From JADKFD01 sp050250665 (lineage in GTDB: Bacteria > Pseudomonadota > Gammaproteobacteria > Xanthomonadales > SZUA-5): a stretch of DNA of 64,000 nucleotides. The notes beneath the pieces are model-generated. The model had not been told where the DNA came from. It worked only from the letters and a program-made list of their open reading frames with translations, and ran no database searches. Below, one piece after another: positions 17,013 to 25,163 of this stretch (its first letter is position 1; every line of letters starts with the position of its first letter). The position numbers and the translations under genes are program-made. The DNA is taken from the NCBI GenBank assembly GCA_050250665.1, contig JBFWOF010000035.1:3304-67303 (forward strand). The letters are read 5' to 3'.

Positions 17013-18374
17013 GTGAGTTCCGAGCAGACCCCACCGGGCCGCCTGCAGCGTGCGCCCGAGTCCTTCCTTGACCAGAGTTTCGTCAAGGAAGTGAACAAGA
17101 ATGGTTTCAACGAGGAGCGCCGCAGCTGGATGCGTCGTGCCTTTGGCGCCGCTGCCGCCACCGTCGCTGGCAGCGCGCTGGTCTCCCGGGCAAAGGCCGA
17201 GGGTTTTGTCGGCGATCCCAATATTCTCGAGTTGCCGCCCTGGTCCACCTCGCTGGGCTTGCCGGTGGCGCATCGCGGTTACGGCATGCCGGCGCAGTAC
17301 GAGATGAATCTGATGCGTCGCGAGAGTCCGGGTCTGGCCAGTGTGGCCCAGGCCTCGGTGGCGTTCACGCCGCTGCAGGGCATGTTCGGCATCATCACCG
17401 CCTCCGGTTTGCATTTCGAGCGTCACCATCAGGGCTGGGTGGAGATCGATCCGTCCAGGCACCGCCTGATGGTCATGGGTCTGGTGAAGAACCCCAAGGT
17501 CTACACCATGGATGACCTGATGCGCCTGCCTTCGGTCTCGCGCATCCATTTCATCGAGTGCGGTGCCAACACGGCCATGGAATGGGGCAATGTGGCAGTG
17601 CCCACCGTGCAGTACACCCACGGCATGCTCGCCGGCAATGAGTACACCGGCGTGCTGCTGTCGACGCTGCTCGACGATTGCGGGATCGATCGCAAGAAAG
17701 CCCGCTATCTGCTGGCCGAAGGTGCCGATGGCTCGGGCATGACCCGCACCATCGATATCGACCGGGCGCTGGACGATGCCATGGTGGCCTATGGCTCCAA
17801 TGGCGAAATGATCCGCCCGGAGAATGGCTATCCGCTGCGTCTGGTGGTGCCCGGCGTGCAGGGCGTGTCCTGGGTCAAATGGCTGCGTCGCATCGAAGTG
17901 GGTGACCAGCCCTATGGCGCCAAGGACGAGAACTCGGGCTATTCCGATCTGATGCCGGACGGCATGCAGCGGCAATACACCTCGATCCAGGAAGCGAAAT
18001 CGGTGATCACCTCGCCTTCGGGTGGCCAGACGCTGCTCGACAAGGGTTATTACAACGTCACCGGTTTGGCCTGGACCGGTCGCGGATCGGTCAAGCGTGT
18101 CGATGTGTCTTTCGACGGCGGCAACAACTGGCAAACCGCCAGGCTGGAAACCCCGATCCTGCCCAAGGCCTTGACCCGCTTCAACATCGGCTGGGTCTGG
18201 GATGGCAGTCCGGCGATTCTGCAAAGCCGGGTGATCGACTCGACTGGATTCGTGCAGCCGACCTATGCCCAGCTGCGGGCGGTACGCGGTACCCGCTCGG
18301 TCTATCACAACAACGCGATCCAGTCCTGGAAGGTCGCCGAGAGCGGAGAGGTGAGCAATGTCCAGGTGGGGTGA
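17013..18374 (+). CDS. soxC: SoxC, molybdenum subunit of sulfane dehydrogenase SoxCD
   Basis: A 453-residue member of the sulfite-oxidase fold. It has a Tat-type leader (RRSWMRRAFGAAAATVAGSALVSRAKA), the molybdenum-ligand cysteine in FIECGANTA, and a C-terminal dimerisation domain (VKRVDVSFDGGNNW). With SoxD it oxidises the SoxY-bound sulfane sulfur in the periplasm, a six-electron step. GTG start with GGAGG six bases upstream. It is the first gene of the sox operon, and its end overlaps soxD by 17 bases. Confidence 0.95.
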   Translation: MSSEQTPPGRLQRAPESFLDQSFVKEVNKNGFNEERRSWMRRAFGAAAATVAGSALVSRAKAEGFVGDPNILELPPWSTSLGLPVAHRGYGMPAQYEMNLMRRESPGLASVAQASVAFTPLQGMFGIITASGLHFERHHQGWVEIDPSRHRLMVMGLVKNPKVYTMDDLMRLPSVSRIHFIECGANTAMEWGNVAVPTVQYTHGMLAGNEYTGVLLSTLLDDCGIDRKKARYLLAEGADGSGMTRTIDIDRALDDAMVAYGSNGEMIRPENGYPLRLVVPGVQGVSWVKWLRRIEVGDQPYGAKDENSGYSDLMPDGMQRQYTSIQEAKSVITSPSGGQTLLDKGYYNVTGLAWTGRGSVKRVDVSFDGGNNWQTARLETPILPKALTRFNIGWVWDGSPAILQSRVIDSTGFVQPTYAQLRAVRGTRSVYHNNAIQSWKVAESGEVSNVQVG

Positions 18375-19416
18375 GGGGGCAGGGAGTAAGGGGCAAGGGG
18401 CACGAGTGCTCTCCGGCATTCTTGCAGGCTTCGGCCTGTTCGCTCTGACTGCCTCGGTCAGTGCTTATGACGGCATCGGTCGCACTGCTACCGATGCCGA
18501 GATCCGGGCCTGGGATATCGATGTGCGCCCCGATTTCGTCGGGCTGCCGCCGGGCTCGGGCAGCGTGGCGGACGGCGAGATGCTGTGGATCGAGAAATGC
18601 AGCTCCTGCCACGGCGATTTCGGCGACGCCAATCATGTGTTCCCGCCGCTGATCGGCAATACCACGGCGGAAGACATCGAGACCGGTCGGGTTGCTGCGC
18701 TGCGCGAGGGCGGGCGCACGCGCACCACGATCATGAAGGTGTCGACCGTGTCGACCCTGTGGGATTTCATCAACCGGGCGATGCCCTGGGACAAGCCAAA
18801 ATCGCTCAAGCCCGATGAGGTCTATGCGGTGCTGGCCTATCTGCTGAATCTGGCCGACATCGTGCCGGCCGACTATGTGCTCAGCAACGAGAACATCGAC
18901 TGGGTGCAGTCGCGCATGCCCAATCGCAACGGCATGACCCTGGACCACGGCTTGTGGAAGATCGACGGCAAGCCCGACACCCACAACAAGGCCTGCATGA
19001 AGAATTGCCTGCCCACACCGGTGATCAGTTCCGAGCTGCCCGAGTTTGCCCGCAGCGCCCATGGCGAGTTGCTCAAGCAGACCCGTGAATACGGTGCCAT
19101 CCGCGGTACCCGGACTCTGCCGGAACCTGAGCCGGAAGCCGCCACCGAGCCCGCCTCCAGGGTGCCCCGCGACCTGCTGACCGCCAATGGCTGTCTGGCT
19201 TGTCATGGCCTCGACGGCAAGGTTATCGGTCCTGGCTTCAACCAGGTGGCGGAGAAATACCAGGCGCGTGCCGACGCCATCGAATACCTGAAAGGGCGCA
19301 TCCGCAATGGCGGCAGTGGCACCTGGGGCGACGTGCAGATGCCGCCCATGCCGCAATTGTCGGATGCCGACCTCGACACCATCACCCACTGGCTCAGCGC
19401 CGGCGCCGAACACTGA
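18358..19416 (+). CDS. soxD: SoxD, diheme cytochrome c subunit of SoxCD
   Basis: A 352-residue secreted c-type cytochrome with two heme motifs, CSSCH (about residue 81) and CLACH near the C-terminal domain. It accepts electrons from SoxC. The ATG sits within the end of soxC behind a GGAGAGG site. Directly after the start, about 35 bases are a purine-rich gggca/ggggcaagggg tract that encodes GEGAGSKGQGA ahead of the hydrophobic part of the signal peptide. This looks like an inserted simple repeat. An internal GTG just after the tract is an alternative start with no good ribosome site. Confidence 0.93.
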   Translation: MSRWGEGAGSKGQGARVLSGILAGFGLFALTASVSAYDGIGRTATDAEIRAWDIDVRPDFVGLPPGSGSVADGEMLWIEKCSSCHGDFGDANHVFPPLIGNTTAEDIETGRVAALREGGRTRTTIMKVSTVSTLWDFINRAMPWDKPKSLKPDEVYAVLAYLLNLADIVPADYVLSNENIDWVQSRMPNRNGMTLDHGLWKIDGKPDTHNKACMKNCLPTPVISSELPEFARSAHGELLKQTREYGAIRGTRTLPEPEPEAATEPASRVPRDLLTANGCLACHGLDGKVIGPGFNQVAEKYQARADAIEYLKGRIRNGGSGTWGDVQMPPMPQLSDADLDTITHWLSAGAEH

Positions 19417-19474
19417 TGCGCCTGGCCAAGGAAGCTTCCATGAATCCATCACCTGACCCCATCCGGAGACTCCC

Positions 19475-19936
19475 ATGAACATGCACCGCCGTTCCTTCCT
19501 GGCGATGAGTGCCTCGGTCCTCGCCGTGGCCACCACCGCCGCGCTCTGGCCGCTGAGGGCCCTGGCCGAATGGGTGCGACCGCAGGCCGCCTTCGAAGCC
19601 AAGGCACTCGACGCGGTGTACGCCAGTCTCGGCGGCACGCCCGAAGACAGCGATCAGATCACCTTCATGAGCCCGGAGATCGCCGAGAACGGCGCCGTGG
19701 TGCCGGTCAGTGTCACCAGCAAGATTGCCGGCACTGATCAGATCGCCATTCTGGTGGAGATGAATCCGAACCCGCTGGCGGCACTGTTCATGATCCCCGA
19801 GGGCACCGAGCCCGGCGTGTCCACGCGCGTCAAGGTCGCCCAGACCTGCCGCTTGCAGGCGCTAGTCCATGCCGACGGCAAGTGGTACCGCACCTCGCGC
19901 GAGACCAAGGTGACCTTGGGTGGGTGTGGCGGGTGA
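19475..19936 (+). CDS. soxY: SoxY, sulfur-carrying protein
   Basis: A 153-residue protein with a Tat signal (HRRSFLAMSASVLAVATT) and the diagnostic C-terminal swinging arm ending GGCGG, whose cysteine (residue 151) carries the covalently bound sulfur intermediates. It is preceded by a CGGAG site. In Sox operons soxZ normally follows within a few bases. Here 822 bp containing repeats and a GxxExxY gene separate them, although the operon direction is kept. Confidence 0.96.
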   Translation: MNMHRRSFLAMSASVLAVATTAALWPLRALAEWVRPQAAFEAKALDAVYASLGGTPEDSDQITFMSPEIAENGAVVPVSVTSKIAGTDQIAILVEMNPNPLAALFMIPEGTEPGVSTRVKVAQTCRLQALVHADGKWYRTSRETKVTLGGCGG

Positions 19937-20307
19937 AGCGAGAGCATTTATCCGCAGATGAGAGCAGTGATCCGCAGATGTCACAGATGTACGCAGATGA
20001 GAGCGGGTGAAGAGTTGCGCTGTCGAGTTTGAAATGGCGATGGGGCGTGTGGGGGCAAAGAGCAACCGGTTCGCAGATGGAGGCGGGAAGTGAGCAGCAG
20101 ATCCACCAGGAATATTCAACCAGTCGCTGGGTCACCTACGCGTCAAACGAGCTATGCCTTGCTCTCATCTGCGGACATCTGTGACATCTGCGGAAAATGG
20201 CCTTTTTTACTCGTTGCTGGGTCACTCACGCGTCAAACGAACTATGTCCTTCTCTCATCTGCGGACATCTGTGACATCTGCGGAAACAGGCTTCTAGGGA
20301 ACTGGCA
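19937..20307. repeat. Repeat array between soxY and the GxxExxY gene
   Basis: The unit is roughly CTCATCTGCGG-ACATCTGTGACATCTGCGGAAA. One copy is inverted close to soxY (about 19968-20005). Two direct copies (20123-20196 and 20213-20286) belong to a 74-bp unit repeated with a 90-bp period that begins GTCGCTGGGTCA or GTTGCTGGGTCA. A 27-bp segment of the last copy (20266-20292) is repeated exactly at the 3' end of the following gene. No other gene is seen. Confidence 0.85.
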
Positions 20308-20754
20308 ATGAGCGACAGCGAGACCAGGCGGGACGAGCAGACTTACGCTGTGATTGGCGCGGCGATGGCTGTCCATGGCGAGTTGGGGTCCGGATTCCTG
20401 GAGTCGGTCTACCAGGAGGCCTTGGAGTGTGAGTTTGTCGAAAGGGGCATTCCTTACGTTCGCGAGCAAGGTCTGCCGATCTACTACCGCGGCAAGCTGC
20501 TGATGGCAACGCATCGCGCGGATTTCGTTTGCTACGGCGAAGTCATTGTGGAGTTGAAGGCACTGCAACGCTTGAGCGGAATCGAGTCGGCGCAGGTGAT
20601 TCATTACCTCAAGGCCACCAAGCTCAATCGGGCTTTGCTGCTCAACTTCGGCACGCCAAGGTTGGAGCACAAGCGATTCGTGCTTGATCTGCGCTCATCT
20701 GTGACATCTGCGGAAACAGGCTCTTTGGATTTACCAGTTGATCAACAGGAGTAG
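20308..20754 (+). CDS. GxxExxY protein (PD-(D/E)xK nuclease-like)
   Basis: A 148-residue protein. The naming motif GFLESVY occupies residues 29-35. Asp72 and Glu82-x-Lys84 (ADFVCYGEVIVELKAL) give a PD-(D/E)xK-type catalytic pattern, consistent with the Pfam group PDDEXK_3. Biological function is unknown for the family; it is often seen in multicopy near short repeats. The final residues SVTSAETGS are encoded by the same repeat that lies upstream of the gene, so the reading frame runs into the flanking repeat. The stop lies four bases before the soxZ ATG, and the soxZ ribosome site is within its last codons. It has no evident role in thiosulfate oxidation and looks like an insertion into the operon. 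Confidence 0.88.
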   Translation: MSDSETRRDEQTYAVIGAAMAVHGELGSGFLESVYQEALECEFVERGIPYVREQGLPIYYRGKLLMATHRADFVCYGEVIVELKALQRLSGIESAQVIHYLKATKLNRALLLNFGTPRLEHKRFVLDLRSSVTSAETGSLDLPVDQQE

Positions 20755-20758
20755 AGAC

Positions 20759-21070
20759 ATGGGTAACCCGATGCGCATACGCGCTACCACCACTGACGGT
20801 GTGACCGAGGTCAAGGCCTTGATGTCGCATCCGATGGAAACCGGTTTGCGCAAGGACAGCAGTGGTGTGGCGGTGCCGGCTCATCACATCAAGCAGGTGA
20901 TTGCCAAGCACAACGACAAGGTGGTGCTGGCGGCCGAGTGGGGCGCTGCGGTGTCGCAGAACCCCTTCCTGCAGTTCCGCTTCAACGGTGGTGCGGCGGG
21001 CGACAAGGTCAGCATCGAATGGACCGACAACACCGGAGACAGTCGCAAGGACGAGGTGGTACTCACCTGA
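20759..21070 (+). CDS. soxZ: SoxZ, SoxY partner
   Basis: A 103-residue SoxZ: MRIRATTTDGVTEVKALMSHPMETG near the start and a beta-sandwich C-terminus with VSIEWTDNTGD. It forms the SoxYZ heterodimer that presents the SoxY cysteine arm to other Sox enzymes. The start is the ATG preceded by CAGGAG; an upstream in-frame TTG inside the GxxExxY gene is not needed. The ribosome site now lies in the last codons of the inserted gene, so translation may be coupled to it. Confidence 0.95.
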   Translation: MGNPMRIRATTTDGVTEVKALMSHPMETGLRKDSSGVAVPAHHIKQVIAKHNDKVVLAAEWGAAVSQNPFLQFRFNGGAAGDKVSIEWTDNTGDSRKDEVVLT

Positions 21071-21111
21071 GCCTGCGTCCCTCCATCGTCCCCCGTCTGC
21101 GGAGTGTGCTG

Positions 21112-21921
21112 ATGAACATCCAACTCAAACTGAGCCTGATTCTGTGTCTGTTGCTCGGCGGCGCAAGCACGGCCTCGGCTGAAGGCGACGACGACATGTT
21201 CGCCGAGTACCGCGCCATGTTCGGCGACGACAACCCGGCTGAACTGGTGGAGATGCAGGGCGAGGAGCTCTGGAATGCCGAGCGCGGGCCGAAGAAGACC
21301 ACCCTGGCAGGCTGTGATTTCGGTCTGGGTGCAGGTGTGATCGCTGGCGCCTATGCGCAACTGCCGCGCTATTTTGCTGATACCGGCCAGGTCATGGATC
21401 TGGAGAGCCGGCTGCTGCATTGCATGGAGTCGATCCAGGGCCTGGACGTGAGTGCCTTGCGCAAGCATCCGTACTCCGAACAGGGACAGCCACAGACCGA
21501 TCTGGAAAGCCTGTCGGCCTATATCGCGGCGCAGTCGCGGGGCATGCCGGTGGCGGTACCGCAGAGCCACGAGCTCGAGCGTCAGGCTTTCGCGGACGGC
21601 GCCAGGATGTTCAATTTCCGGGCGGGCCCGCATGATTTTTCCTGCGCCACCTGCCATGGCCAGAGTGGCAAGCGCATCCGCTTGCAGGCCCTGCCGCAGC
21701 TGAACACGCCAGAAGGCGCGCGCAGCTCCTTCGGCAGCTGGCCGGCCTATCGGATTTCCCAGGGCGCAGTGCGCACCATCGAGTGGCGCATGGCCGATTG
21801 CATGCGCCAGCAGCGTCTGCCTGGACTGGTGCTGGGCTCCAAGGTGGCCATCGATCTGATCACCTATCTCGGCGTGCAGGCCAATGGTGCCGAAATGTCC
21901 GCCCCCGGCCTGAAGCGATAG
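21112..21921 (+). CDS. soxA: SoxA, cytochrome c subunit of SoxAX
   Basis: A 269-residue secreted protein with signal peptide (MNIQLKLSLILCLLLGGASTASA). Only one heme motif, CATCH, is present; the N-terminal position occupied by a second heme in diheme SoxA has lone cysteines instead (LAGCDFG and LLHCMES). The active-site region YRISQGAVRTIEWRMADCMRQQR carries the cysteine that becomes the persulfide heme ligand. SoxAX conjugates thiosulfate to SoxY. GGAG precedes the ATG. Confidence 0.94.
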   Translation: MNIQLKLSLILCLLLGGASTASAEGDDDMFAEYRAMFGDDNPAELVEMQGEELWNAERGPKKTTLAGCDFGLGAGVIAGAYAQLPRYFADTGQVMDLESRLLHCMESIQGLDVSALRKHPYSEQGQPQTDLESLSAYIAAQSRGMPVAVPQSHELERQAFADGARMFNFRAGPHDFSCATCHGQSGKRIRLQALPQLNTPEGARSSFGSWPAYRISQGAVRTIEWRMADCMRQQRLPGLVLGSKVAIDLITYLGVQANGAEMSAPGLKR

Positions 21922-21933
21922 GAGCCCCAGACC

Positions 21934-22584
21934 ATGACCCACTATCGCCATCGAATCAGCTGTTTCACCCTGATGCTGGTCGCCGCACTGGTTGGCCACG
22001 CTGCCGCTGCCAAGGACGCGCCCAAGCCAGCGGCGAAAGCGGCGCAGTCCGCGCTGGCTGACTCCTTCGAAGCCAAGGGACAGGCGGGCCTGGATCGCCT
22101 GAAGCAGGACGAAATGCAGCGAATCTGCAGCGAGTACGAGGGCAAGCAGGTGCCCGACGATCTGGCCAGACAGATCATCGACGAAGCCAGCGCCGGCGTG
22201 CGCTTCCCGGCCGATGGCCAGTATTTCGGCGACTGGCGTGGCGGCGAGAAGATCGCCAAGACCGGTACCGGCTTGCAGAGCAGCGACGATCCGGCCATCG
22301 CCAATGGCGGCAACTGCTATGCCTGCCACCAGATGGCTGCCGAGGAGATGGCCTACGGCACACTGGCGCCGACCTTGGCCGAATACGGAAAACTGCGCGG
22401 CAACAGTGAGCCGATCGTGCAATACGCGTGGACGCGCTTGTGGAACTCGCATGCCTACAACCCGTGCTCACACATGCCGCGTTTTGGCGCATCGGGCATC
22501 CTCACCGAGGCCCAGCTCAAGGATGTGATGGCCTATCTGTTTGATCCGGAATCGCCGGTCAACCAGCCCGGTGCCGCGCCATGA
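21934..22584 (+). CDS. soxX: SoxX, cytochrome c subunit of SoxAX
   Basis: A 216-residue secreted monoheme cytochrome. After a signal peptide there is an Ala/Lys-rich linker, then a domain with the CYACH heme site and the distal methionine in SHMPRFGASG. It is longer at the N-terminus than the shortest SoxX proteins. It starts 12 bases after soxA behind GGAG and overlaps soxB by four bases. Confidence 0.93.
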   Translation: MTHYRHRISCFTLMLVAALVGHAAAAKDAPKPAAKAAQSALADSFEAKGQAGLDRLKQDEMQRICSEYEGKQVPDDLARQIIDEASAGVRFPADGQYFGDWRGGEKIAKTGTGLQSSDDPAIANGGNCYACHQMAAEEMAYGTLAPTLAEYGKLRGNSEPIVQYAWTRLWNSHAYNPCSHMPRFGASGILTEAQLKDVMAYLFDPESPVNQPGAAP

Positions 22585-24296
22585 TGCAGCGACGCGAATT
22601 CCTGCAGGTGCTGGCAGCGGCGGCAGTCGCGGGCAGCATGCCCGGCTGCGCAGGGGTGCGTCCGGACCGGGGTTTCGCCGGACTGTACGAGATCCCCCGC
22701 AGCGGCAATGTGCACCTGCTGCACTTCACCGACAGCCACGCCCAGCTGCTGCCCATCCATTTCCGCGAGCCCTCGGTCAACCTGGGTCTGGGAGAGGCAC
22801 TGAACCGGCCGCCGCATCTGGTGGGCAAAGCCTTTCTGAAACAGTTCGGCCTGCAGCCCGACACCCCGGCGGCGCACGCTTTCACCTCGCTGGACTTCGT
22901 CGAGGCTGCTCGCCGGTACGGGCGGGTGGGCGGTTTTGCGCATCTGGCCACGCTGGTCCGACAGCTGCGGGCGTCACGACCGGGCGCACTGCTGCTCGAC
23001 GGTGGCGATACCTGGCAGGGTTCGGCCACGGCGCTGTGGACACGCGGCCAGGACATGGTGGATGCCTGCAGGCTGCTCGGCGTCGACGTCATGACCGGCC
23101 ACTGGGAATTCACCCTCGGCGCCGAGCGCGTGCAGCAGATCATCGATCAGGACTTCGCCGGCAAGGTCGATTTCGTCGCCCACAATGTGGAAACGCGCGA
23201 CTTCGGCGATGCGGTGTTCAAGCCCTATGTGATCCGCGAGAGCGGTGGCGTACCGGTGGCGATCATCGGTCAGGCCTTTCCGTACACGCCGATCGCCAAT
23301 CCGGCGCATCTCATTCCCGACTGGAGCTTCGGCATCCAGGAAGAACATCTGCAATCGATGATCGATCAGGCCCGCGCGGAGGGCGCGCAGGTGGTGGTGC
23401 TGCTGTCGCACAACGGCATGGATGTCGATCTGAAACTGGCTTCGCGCGTGCGTGGTCTCGATGCCATCCTCGGCGGTCACACCCACGATGGAGTGCCGAC
23501 GCCGATCGTGGTCAGCAATGGCGGCGGGCAAACCCTGGTGACCAACGCCGGCAGCAACGGCAAATTCCTCGGCGTGCTCGATTTCGATGTGCGCGATGGC
23601 AAGGTGATGGGTCACCAGTACCGATTGCTGCCGGTGTTTGCCGATGCGCTCCCTGCAGACACGGAGATGTCGGCCTTGATCGCCCGCGTCCGCGAGCCCT
23701 ATCTGGATCGCCTCAACGAGCCTCTGGCCGTGACCGACGACCTGCTTTACCGCCGCGGCAACTTCAATGGCAGTTTCGATCAGTTGATCCTGGACGCGCT
23801 GCTGGAGGTCAAGGATGCCCAGATCGCCTTTTCACCCGGTTTCCGCTGGGGCACCAGCCTGCTGCCCGGGGACACCATCCGCATGGAACAGCTGATGGAC
23901 CAGACCGCGATCACCTATCCGCAGAGCACGCTGACGGAGATGAAGGGATCGATGATCAAGACCATCCTCGAGGATGTGGCCGACAATCTGTTCAACGCCG
24001 ATCCCTACTACCAGCAGGGCGGCGACATGGTCCGCGTGGGCGGCATGGATTACGCCATTGAACCGGGTGCGCCCGTCGGGCAGCGCATACGCGACATGAC
24101 GCTGGTCGGGAAGCCGATCGAGGCCGACCACACCTACAAGGTGGCGGGATGGGCGCCGGTGGCGGCCAATGCCGAAGGCGAACCGATCTGGGATGTGGTG
24201 GCAACCTGGTTGCGCAGCCAGAAACGGGTTTCGCCGCGGCAACCACAACAGCCGCGACTGATCGGCATCAGCAACAATCAGGGTCTGAGCGCGTGA
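22581..24296 (+). CDS. soxB: SoxB, S-sulfosulfanyl-L-cysteine sulfohydrolase
   Basis: A 571-residue dimanganese hydrolase of the 5'-nucleotidase fold that releases sulfate from SoxY-bound thiosulfate. Metal motifs seen are HFTDSHAQL, LLDGGDTWQGS, MTGHWEFTLG, LLSHNGMDVD and LGGHTHDG. The N-terminus has a twin-arginine motif (QRREFLQVLAAAAVAG) followed by a lipobox-like MPGC, so it may be an exported lipoprotein. The start overlaps the soxX stop (ATGA); the adjacent second ATG is an alternative. It is the last sox gene of the operon and is convergent with the CsoR-like gene 11 bp away. Confidence 0.95.
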   Translation: MMQRREFLQVLAAAAVAGSMPGCAGVRPDRGFAGLYEIPRSGNVHLLHFTDSHAQLLPIHFREPSVNLGLGEALNRPPHLVGKAFLKQFGLQPDTPAAHAFTSLDFVEAARRYGRVGGFAHLATLVRQLRASRPGALLLDGGDTWQGSATALWTRGQDMVDACRLLGVDVMTGHWEFTLGAERVQQIIDQDFAGKVDFVAHNVETRDFGDAVFKPYVIRESGGVPVAIIGQAFPYTPIANPAHLIPDWSFGIQEEHLQSMIDQARAEGAQVVVLLSHNGMDVDLKLASRVRGLDAILGGHTHDGVPTPIVVSNGGGQTLVTNAGSNGKFLGVLDFDVRDGKVMGHQYRLLPVFADALPADTEMSALIARVREPYLDRLNEPLAVTDDLLYRRGNFNGSFDQLILDALLEVKDAQIAFSPGFRWGTSLLPGDTIRMEQLMDQTAITYPQSTLTEMKGSMIKTILEDVADNLFNADPYYQQGGDMVRVGGMDYAIEPGAPVGQRIRDMTLVGKPIEADHTYKVAGWAPVAANAEGEPIWDVVATWLRSQKRVSPRQPQQPRLIGISNNQGLSA

Positions 24297-24307
24297 ACGC
24301 GACGCGC

Positions 24308-24649
24308 TCAGGCGTATTTGCTAAGGATGCCAAGCACCTCGGTCATGCGTTCCTGGCGATCGACGCCATCGGCGCTGTCGCCGATTTCGCTTTCCAGCGT
24401 GCACGCCATCATTTCAAAGAAGGCGCGATCCAGCGCCTTGCGCACCGCCGCCAGCTGCTGCGCGATGTCCTGGCAAGGCTCGTCCTGCTCGATCATCCGC
24501 AACACACCCCGAATCTGCCCCTCGGCGCGACGCAGCCGCAGCACGACGCCGCGCTTGTGTTCATTGCGGCGTTCGTCGGCATTGTCGACCACGGCGCAGC
24601 GCGCAGGAGCGCGTCGTTTCAGTCTGGAAGTCTTGGGGGCGCTGGGCAT
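24308..24649 (-). CDS. CsoR/CstR-family transcriptional repressor
   Basis: A 113-residue all-helical regulator of the CsoR/RcnR/CstR family: LRLRRAEGQIRGVLRMIEQDEPCQDIAQQLAAVRKAL. The first conserved cysteine is Cys59. The usual metal-site His and second Cys of CsoR align with Thr84 and Glu88, so the copper site is lost. A cysteine one position earlier, Cys83 in MMACTLE, is present instead. Family members with two cysteines and no His (CstR) sense persulfides. The start is uncertain; MPSAPKTSR was chosen because longer frames overlap the divergent pmpA promoter and start. It probably controls the adjacent sulfur genes (inference). Confidence 0.8.
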   Translation of the reverse strand: MPSAPKTSRLKRRAPARCAVVDNADERRNEHKRGVVLRLRRAEGQIRGVLRMIEQDEPCQDIAQQLAAVRKALDRAFFEMMACTLESEIGDSADGVDRQERMTEVLGILSKYA

Positions 24650-24731
24650 GGGGGCGGTCCGGATGCGGATGGCCCGATTTTGCCACAGCGGGTCTCGCGA
24701 ATCCCGGCCACGTTGACCCTGGAGCCGCGCC

Positions 24732-25163
24732 ATGAATGCTGATGCACTCCACCTGGCGCTGGCGGGCGGCCTGATGGTTGGCGCTGCCGCAGCCCTGCTG
24801 TACTGGCTGAACGGGCGCATCGCCGGTGTCAGCGGCATCTTCGGCGATCTGTTCCTGGAGCGCGACGATGGCCACTGGCCCTGGCGTGCTGCCTTCCTGG
24901 CGGGACTGCTGATCGGCTTTGTGCTGATTCGTTCCCTGCATCCCGAACTGGCCCGGATTCACCTGCAAAGCGGGCCATGGGCCTTGATCGTCGCCGGACT
25001 GCTGGTCGGCTACGGCACGCGCATGAGCAGCGGCTGCACCTCCGGTCACGGCGTTTGTGGAATTGCCCGCATTTCCAGGCGATCGCTGCTGGCCACGGGT
25101 TCTTTCATGTTCGCGGCGATGCTGACAGTGGCCCTGATCCGCCACTCGGGACTCGGTCGATGA
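24732..25163 (+). CDS. pmpA: PmpA-like YeeE/YedE membrane protein (pair 2)
   Basis: A 143-residue membrane protein with four hydrophobic segments and the signature YGTRMSSGCTSGHGVCGIARIS, including the conserved channel cysteine plus a second one. It fits the short YeeE/YedE proteins called PmpA in Psychrobacter, which occur with PmpB. The stop overlaps the pmpB ATG (ATGA). It is divergent from the CsoR-like regulator, a typical arrangement for a repressor and its target. Confidence 0.82.
   Translation: MNADALHLALAGGLMVGAAAALLYWLNGRIAGVSGIFGDLFLERDDGHWPWRAAFLAGLLIGFVLIRSLHPELARIHLQSGPWALIVAGLLVGYGTRMSSGCTSGHGVCGIARISRRSLLATGSFMFAAMLTVALIRHSGLGR

Noticed and set aside
20123..20286. Possible CRISPR array next to the GxxExxY gene.
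   Set aside because: Only two 74-bp units whose whole length is similar; there are no unique spacers and no cas genes.
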